Part shown: positions 59,149 through 64,000 of the stretch, piece by piece
How the letters are laid out: every line of letters begins with the position of its first letter
Numbering within the stretch: position 1 is the first letter of the stretch
Assembly (NCBI RefSeq): GCF_001586215.1
Contig: NZ_CP014634.1
Coordinates: 1,612,001-1,676,000 of the forward strand
Direction: 5' to 3'
Source: Corynebacterium simulans
GTDB taxonomy: Bacteria > Actinomycetota > Actinomycetes > Mycobacteriales > Mycobacteriaceae
Length of the DNA stretch: 64,000 bases
Made by a program: the position numbers and the translations under genes
The notes under the pieces: generated by a model
What the model saw: the letters and a program-made list of their open reading frames with translations, nothing else
Databases searched by the model: none
What the model was told of the DNA's origin: nothing

Positions 59149-60140
59149 GCGATTCCCACCACGACGACGGTACGCAGCGCGTGTTCCACTCTGAACCGCA
59201 TACCGCAGGCATCGACACTGGCCGCAAGCGTAAGCCGCCGAAGAACCTCGCCGACGGAATGGTAAAGGCCCTCCGCCCAAAGCAGTGGGTCAAAAATGTC
59301 CTCGTCCTCGCTGCTCCAGCAGCAGCGGGTGCGGACGCACTGTTCCATTCGCGCGTGCTTCTCGACGTCCTCCTTGCCTTCATCGTCTTCTGCATGGGCG
59401 CGTCCTCGATTTACCTCATCAATGACGCACGCGACGTCGAAGCTGACCGCGCGCACCCGACCAAGCGTTTCCGCCCGATTGCCGCCGGCGTCCTACCGGT
59501 TGGCCTGGCCTACGCCATGGCGGCAGTGCTCATCGTTGGCTCCATTGCTTTGTCCTTCCTGGCCACCGCTGGCCCACAGCTGGCAATCGTGATGGCTGTG
59601 TACATCGCTTTGCAGCTGGGCTACTGCTTTGGCTGGAAGCACATGCCGGTTATCGACATCGCGCTGGTTTCCTCTGGCTTCATGCTGCGCACAATGGCCG
59701 GTGGCGTTGCCGCGGGCATCGTCTTGTCGCAGTGGTTCCTGTTGGTTGCGGCATTCGGCTCGCTGTTTATGGCTTCCGGTAAGCGCTACTCCGAGATTCT
59801 TCTTGCGGAGCGCACCGGCGCCAAGATTCGCAAGTCCCTCGAGGGCTACACGCCGACCTACCTACGCTTCGTCTGGACCCTTGCGGCTACCGCTTTGGTC
59901 ATGTCCTACTCGCTGTGGGGCTTCCAGCTTTCCAACGCCGCCGATGGCCCAGCTGGCGTCTGGTACCAGGTTTCGATGGTTCCGTTTACCATCGCTGTGC
60001 TGCGCTATGCCGCTGACGTCGACCGTGGCAATGGCGGTGCACCTGATGAAATCGCCCTGGAAGACCGCGCACTGCAAGTCCTTGCGCTCGCGTGGCTGGC
60101 CTGCATCGCTATGGCGGTCTACATCATGCCGATGCTGTAG
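59145..60140 (+). CDS. ubiA: decaprenyl-phosphate phosphoribosyltransferase
   Basis: 331 residues from a GTG that overlaps the PAP2 stop. It has a cytoplasmic N-terminus, then helix bundle LRPKQWVKNVLVLAAPAAAG. The first Asp motif is LINDARDVEADRAHPTKRF (NDxxDxxxD). It is the UbiA homologue of Rv3806c, which transfers phosphoribose from PRPP to decaprenyl phosphate. That makes the precursor of decaprenyl-phosphoryl arabinose, the only arabinose donor for the wall and the substrate of AftB. Confidence 0.95.
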   Translation: MSDSHHDDGTQRVFHSEPHTAGIDTGRKRKPPKNLADGMVKALRPKQWVKNVLVLAAPAAAGADALFHSRVLLDVLLAFIVFCMGASSIYLINDARDVEADRAHPTKRFRPIAAGVLPVGLAYAMAAVLIVGSIALSFLATAGPQLAIVMAVYIALQLGYCFGWKHMPVIDIALVSSGFMLRTMAGGVAAGIVLSQWFLLVAAFGSLFMASGKRYSEILLAERTGAKIRKSLEGYTPTYLRFVWTLAATALVMSYSLWGFQLSNAADGPAGVWYQVSMVPFTIAVLRYAADVDRGNGGAPDEIALEDRALQVLALAWLACIAMAVYIMPML

Positions 60141-60160
60141 AGAACAGGGTTCTCTACAGG
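60136..60160 (+). other. 11-bp hairpin at the ubiA stop
   Basis: CTGTAGAGAAC and GTTCTCTACAG pair perfectly around AGG, with the ubiA TAG inside the left arm. A further CTCTACAGG unit follows at 60171. No T-run, so a simple terminator is unlikely; it could protect the 3' end of the glfT2-ubiA message or attenuate read-through into aftB. Confidence 0.6.
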
Positions 60161-60250
60161 GGCAGGGCGCTCTACAGGAACGGAATATGACACCATAAAG
60201 AATGTATTCTGGCAGCACAAAGCTAGGAATATAACCAAATAAGATGGGTA

Positions 60251-62032
60251 ATGTTAAACTTTTACCCCGTGAATAACACTAATAACAAGAATCTGGTCCG
60301 GCTCAGCGCCGCGGCATCGGTGATTGTTATTGGTGTTTTTTCTTTTTGGGGTGGCTTCGTACGCCGCTGGATTTCCGACGATGGCCTCATCGTCCTGCGC
60401 ACCGTACGCAACCTCGAAGCCGGAAATGGCCCCGTGTTCAACATGGGCGAGCGCGTCGAGGCTAACACTTCCACGCTCTGGCAGTACCTGATTCTGCTGC
60501 TGCGCTGGATCACTGGCGCCGACCTCGCAGGCATTGCCATCTACTTAGGGCTTTTCCTTGCTGTCTGTGCGATGGCGCTCGGCGCATTTGCCACCGCTGG
60601 TCTTGTTTCGCGGGGCAAGAGCGCAACCCTCGTCGCTCCTGCCGGCGCACTGGTCTACCTCGCGTTGCCACCAGCTCGCGACTTTTTCACCTCCGGCCTC
60701 GAATGGGGCCTAGCCATCTTCTATCTGGCCGTGCTGTGGTGGATGCTGCTGAAGTGGGCTCGGGGCGTCGACAAGCATGCGGCGAATGCCAGCGACTCCA
60801 TGCCATATTGGCTGGCTGTCTGGGCTGGTCTGTCCTGGCTCGTGCGCCCAGAGCTCGCTCTCTATGGCGGGTTGGTTGGTGTGCTGCTGCTGGCTGCCCA
60901 CCGTAATTGGAAAGCATGGCTCGGCATTCTCGCTGCGGCGCTGCCTTTGCCGCTGGGCTACCAGATTTTCCGCATGGGCTACTACGGCCTACTTACCCCG
61001 CACACTGCGGTGGCGAAGTCCGCATCCGGCGCAGTGTGGAGCCACGGCTTTAACTATTTGGGCGACTTCGCTCTGCCTTATGCGCTCTACGTACCGCTCA
61101 TTGTCCTCGCTGCGTGGGCGCTGTGGAGCCTGCGTCGTGAACTGCGTCCCAGTGGGTTTCGTACTCCGGCCACCGCAGCCTACCTTTTGCTCGCGGCCGG
61201 TCTTTTGCATCTGATTTATGTCCTGCGCGTCGGCGGTGACTTCATGCATGGCCGAATGCTTTTGTTGCCGCTTTTCGCTTTGCTGTTGCCGGTCTTCGTC
61301 CTCCCGTTGCGTTCGATTCTTGGGGGTCTAACCGCTGCTATCTGCGCAGTCTGGGCATGCGTGATTGTTCTGCGTGGGCATTCCGTTGACTGGGATGATT
61401 TTTCTGGCCCGCTCAACATCGTCGACGAGCGTGAGTTCTGGACGCATGCCACCAAGCGCCAAACCGGCCACCCGCCGCGCTCGCTGGAAGACTTCGGCCA
61501 CATGCGCTTTATTGAGCACTACAAAGAGGGCATGGATGAGCTCGAAGCTGGCGACGCCCTTGCCGTTCTTTATGCCAAGAAGGGTGAGGAGGATGCCTAT
61601 GGCTGGATGGGCATCGAACGAGACCCCAGCATTGATGAATTACCCACGGTCTACTTCATCAACATGGGCATGACTTCTATGTACGCACCGCTCGAGGTGC
61701 GCGTGCTCGATGACATCGGCTTGGCGACGCCGCTCGCCGCCCGCCAACCACGCATCGCCGACGGCCGCATTGGTCACGACAAGAGCCTGCCGACATATTG
61801 GCAGGCGGCGCAGACCGCGGTGGATATCGACGAGCTGCCGTCCTGGTACGACAAGGAAGAAACCCGGAAGGCACGCAAGGCGCTGCAGACAGAGGACTTC
61901 CAGAAGCTGTTTGCCACCTACAAAGATCCGCTTGATGCGAAGAGATTTTTCGAAAACATCAAATTCGCGCTAACCGACGGCCGCACCCTGACTTTTTCTG
62001 AAGATCCTGACGATTACCTTGGGAAACGATAG
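60251..62032 (+). CDS. aftB: terminal arabinofuranosyltransferase AftB
   Basis: 593 residues from ATG 60251; GTG 60269 is an alternative. A GT-C fold with ten or so helices. The catalytic acidic pair is in GFVRRWISDDGLIVLRTV in the first outside loop. A large outside C-terminal domain (about 390-593) contains GHPPRSLEDFGHMRFIEHYK and ends SEDPDDYLGKR. It adds the terminal beta-1,2-arabinofuranose to arabinan, the attachment point for mycolates. The neighbouring mycolyltransferase genes support this. Confidence 0.93.
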   Translation: MLNFYPVNNTNNKNLVRLSAAASVIVIGVFSFWGGFVRRWISDDGLIVLRTVRNLEAGNGPVFNMGERVEANTSTLWQYLILLLRWITGADLAGIAIYLGLFLAVCAMALGAFATAGLVSRGKSATLVAPAGALVYLALPPARDFFTSGLEWGLAIFYLAVLWWMLLKWARGVDKHAANASDSMPYWLAVWAGLSWLVRPELALYGGLVGVLLLAAHRNWKAWLGILAAALPLPLGYQIFRMGYYGLLTPHTAVAKSASGAVWSHGFNYLGDFALPYALYVPLIVLAAWALWSLRRELRPSGFRTPATAAYLLLAAGLLHLIYVLRVGGDFMHGRMLLLPLFALLLPVFVLPLRSILGGLTAAICAVWACVIVLRGHSVDWDDFSGPLNIVDEREFWTHATKRQTGHPPRSLEDFGHMRFIEHYKEGMDELEAGDALAVLYAKKGEEDAYGWMGIERDPSIDELPTVYFINMGMTSMYAPLEVRVLDDIGLATPLAARQPRIADGRIGHDKSLPTYWQAAQTAVDIDELPSWYDKEETRKARKALQTEDFQKLFATYKDPLDAKRFFENIKFALTDGRTLTFSEDPDDYLGKR

Positions 62033-62254
62033 GGATTTAATCTCCGTTACGGCGTGGCAGCTTCCCTAAACTGCCCTGCGCCTACTCAGTTAACGTGGTT
62101 CTGGATGGAACTTTCCTGGCTAAGTGGGTTAAGCTGCTAGAGATTCCTCGTTATATTTCTGTGACGTTAACGTTTCCAGATGTGGCGACGATATGTGTCA
62201 GTAGCACTAAATTTTTCTATCTAGCTCTTGTTGAGAAGTACATAAAGGAGAGAC

Positions 62255-63277
62255 ATGACTTCACTGAGTTCGGGTCTCAAGGCGCGTGTTCTCACAGTCG
62301 TGATGGCCGTTGCGGTCGCGCTTGGACTCGCTGTTGCTGCCGGTAGCCAGGAAGCGTCCGCTGCAAACCGCGACTTTTTGCGTGCCGATGCCACGGGCAC
62401 CTGTGACTGGGATGCCGTCGGTTGGTGGGTGCAGCGCTGTGACGTTTGGTCCCCAGCAATGGGCCGCAACATTCCGGTGCAGATTCAGCCGGCTAAGAAC
62501 GGCGGCAACGCTGGTCTGTACTTGCTCGATGGCCTGCGCGCGACGAACCGCACCAACGCTTGGGTTAACGACGTAAACGCTGCCCGCACCTACGAGCCGC
62601 ACAACATCACCCTCGTAATGCCGGTTGGCGGAGAAGCCTCCTTCTACGCTGACTGGGAGGGCCCGGCTACCTACAACGCTGTTTCCCCGATCAACTACAA
62701 GTGGGAAACCTTCCTGACCTCCGAGCTCCCAGGCTACCTGGAGCGCAACTTCGGCGTTGCTCGTAACAACAACTCTATTGCTGGTCTGTCCATGGGCGGC
62801 ACCGCAGCCATCACCCTGGCCGGCAAGCACCCAGGCCAGTTCCGCCAGGTTCTGTCCTACTCTGGTTACCTGACCACCACCTTGCCAGGTGCACAGACCT
62901 TCATGCGTCTCGCGCTTCTCGACGCCGGCGGATTTAACATCAACGCAATGTACGGTTCTCTGGTTAGCCCGCGCCGTTTCGAGAACGATCCGTTCCGCGT
63001 CATGGGCGGTCTGCGCAACACTGACGTCTACATCTCTGCAGCTTCCGGTATCCCAGGCGCAGGCGATGCAGGTTACTTGCCGCAGCATCAGCTGTCTGGC
63101 GCCGTTTTGGAGATGTTCGCTGGTGCGACCACCCGCATCTGGGAGGCTAAGGCTCGTGCAACTGGTCTGCGCGTGACTTCCAACTACCCAATGCAGGGCC
63201 TGCACAACTGGGCACAGTTTGGCTACCAGTTGGAGCACTCTAAGCCACAGGTTCTCAATGTGATGAACGCTTGGTAA
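62255..63277 (+). CDS. mycolyltransferase (antigen 85 / Cmt family)
   Basis: 340 residues. The signal peptide ends near EASAANRD. The alpha/beta-hydrolase core has DLLDGLRA-type LYLLDGLRATNRTNAW, the nucleophile serine in NNSIAGLSMGGTAA (about 170) and the catalytic histidine in MQGLHNWAQFGYQL. It transfers mycolate between trehalose monomycolate and arabinogalactan or a second trehalose. It resembles C. glutamicum Cmt2 in position. No C-terminal LGFP repeats. Confidence 0.94.
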   Translation: MTSLSSGLKARVLTVVMAVAVALGLAVAAGSQEASAANRDFLRADATGTCDWDAVGWWVQRCDVWSPAMGRNIPVQIQPAKNGGNAGLYLLDGLRATNRTNAWVNDVNAARTYEPHNITLVMPVGGEASFYADWEGPATYNAVSPINYKWETFLTSELPGYLERNFGVARNNNSIAGLSMGGTAAITLAGKHPGQFRQVLSYSGYLTTTLPGAQTFMRLALLDAGGFNINAMYGSLVSPRRFENDPFRVMGGLRNTDVYISAASGIPGAGDAGYLPQHQLSGAVLEMFAGATTRIWEAKARATGLRVTSNYPMQGLHNWAQFGYQLEHSKPQVLNVMNAW

Positions 63278-63333
63278 GCATCTAGGGAATTCGTTAGGAA
63301 ATCGCTCCGGCGAATTGTCCTAGATGGGTTCTT

Positions 63334-63366
63334 AACCGGCCGCAGGTTTTCCTGCGGCCGGTTTTG
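63334..63366 (+). terminator. terminator after the mycolyltransferase gene
   Basis: AACCGGCCGCAGG pairs perfectly with CCTGCGGCCGGTT around TTTT, followed by TTGTGTTTTT. Confidence 0.93.
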
Positions 63367-63540
63367 TGTTTTTGGCGTGTTCCTCTTCCAAAAGTCTCAA
63401 GTTCAACTTAAACTTGAGCGCACGATAGACAGCACTTCGCGGCCTAGATGAGGAAAGTCCGGAGGAGGGGAACCTTCGGAAAACCACGCCTAGTCCGCTA
63501 CCTCGACATTAAAACCTCGACTTCATACAAGGACTCATCT

Positions 63541-64000
63541 ATGCGTAAAAATGCGTCTGCATCCAGCCTGCGCTCTCCAGGTTCCCCGACCAAGGCTCGT
63601 AAGGGTCTGGCCATCGCAGCTTTGCCTACTGCTGTAGCGGTGGGCTTGTCTCTCCTGCCGAATGCAACGGCTCAGTCCTCCCTTGGTTCATTGACGCAGA
63701 ACCTGGGTAGCTCCAACCTATCTGATGCTTTCGCTCCTGGCACCCCGCCGGAGCGCACTCCGATTCAGACCGAGTACCCAGAGGTTGAGGGGCTTCCGGA
63801 AGGCGTCGATATTTCCCGCGTGGAATACCTGACCAACCGCAACCTGCGCGTCTACATCAAGTCCGCAGCGATGCCGGACAAGGAGCAGGTTGTCCAGATC
63901 CAGCTTGCTCGTGACTGGTACTCCAGCCCGGATAAGAGGTTCCCAGAGGTATGGGCACTCGACGGCCTGCGCGCACGCGATGACGAGTCCGGCTGGACCA
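63541..64000 (+). CDS. mycolyltransferase, PS1/Cmt1-like (partial)
   Basis: The first 153 codons are inside the window. A signal peptide (RKGLAIAALPTAVAVGLSLL, cleavage near NATAQ) is followed by a low-complexity stretch (SLGSLTQNLGSSNLSDAF). The start of the mycolyltransferase domain is VEYLTNRNLRVYIKSAAMPD, then VWALDGLRARDDESGW, where LDGLRA is the family block. The likely counterpart is the large secreted PS1 protein. The nucleophile and any LGFP repeats lie beyond the edge. Confidence 0.9.
   Translation, partial: MRKNASASSLRSPGSPTKARKGLAIAALPTAVAVGLSLLPNATAQSSLGSLTQNLGSSNLSDAFAPGTPPERTPIQTEYPEVEGLPEGVDISRVEYLTNRNLRVYIKSAAMPDKEQVVQIQLARDWYSSPDKRFPEVWALDGLRARDDESGWT

Overview
The window is from a Corynebacterium chromosome. 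It encodes mycolic-acid and arabinogalactan machinery (UDP-galactopyranose mutase, GlfT2, UbiA/DPPR synthase, AftB, two mycolyltransferases), a class E sortase, a DUF2020 lipoprotein and DUF6474 and DUF5129 proteins. Gene order from ldh to the mycolyltransferases (ldh, GDPD, LCP protein, pheA, phosphoglycerate-mutase-like, FarR-type GntR, serS, acyltransferase, HAD, PGRP amidase, glf, glfT2, PAP2, ubiA, aftB, cmt) matches what I remember of C. glutamicum. The exact species cannot be fixed from this window. A glycerol cluster and a restriction-associated patch look inserted into that conserved order.

Layout. 1-3.8 kb: tail of a GntR regulator followed by two ATP-binding-protein/membrane-protein pairs in one overlapping operon. 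3.8-9.7 kb: promoter, leader and a complete rRNA operon (16S-23S-5S, no tRNA in the spacer). 9.7-12.5 kb: gene-poor, decayed-looking DNA with two related inverted-repeat elements and a complete IS3-family element. 12.5-27 kb: housekeeping and envelope genes (RluA-type pseudouridine synthase, universal stress protein, TetR regulator with a clear palindromic operator, YidC paralogue, class E sortase, two-component system, Cas4/AddB-like Fe-S nuclease, MFS pump with divergent LysR, sodA). 27-41 kb: msrA, an Abhydrolase_9 membrane hydrolase, ldh, GDPD, LCP ligase, amidase, pheA, septum-formation protein, FarR-type regulator and serS. 41-49 kb: a PlsC-type acyltransferase with a degenerate HAD domain, then a structured leader and glpD-glpF-glpK, then an intact HAD phosphatase. 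49-64 kb: PGRP amidase with LGFP repeat, glf, an AlbA_2 gene with elaborate repeats and an HsdR scrap, a degenerate ArsC/LMW-phosphatase-like protein, then the arabinogalactan/mycolate cluster running off the right edge.

How it fits together. The right third builds the cell envelope: Glf makes UDP-Galf, GlfT2 polymerises galactan, UbiA and the PAP2 protein make the decaprenyl-phosphate arabinose precursor, AftB caps arabinan and the mycolyltransferases attach mycolates. The LCP protein probably joins arabinogalactan to peptidoglycan. GlpF, GlpK and GlpD take up and oxidise glycerol, whose phosphate could also feed the neighbouring acyltransferase. I did not find an obviously complete novel system. 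The best leads are the repeat-flanked AlbA_2 gene with an HsdR remnant, two proteins that look like catalytically dead enzyme folds, a CsoR-like palindrome inside the promoter before glpD, and several short membrane-active small ORFs.
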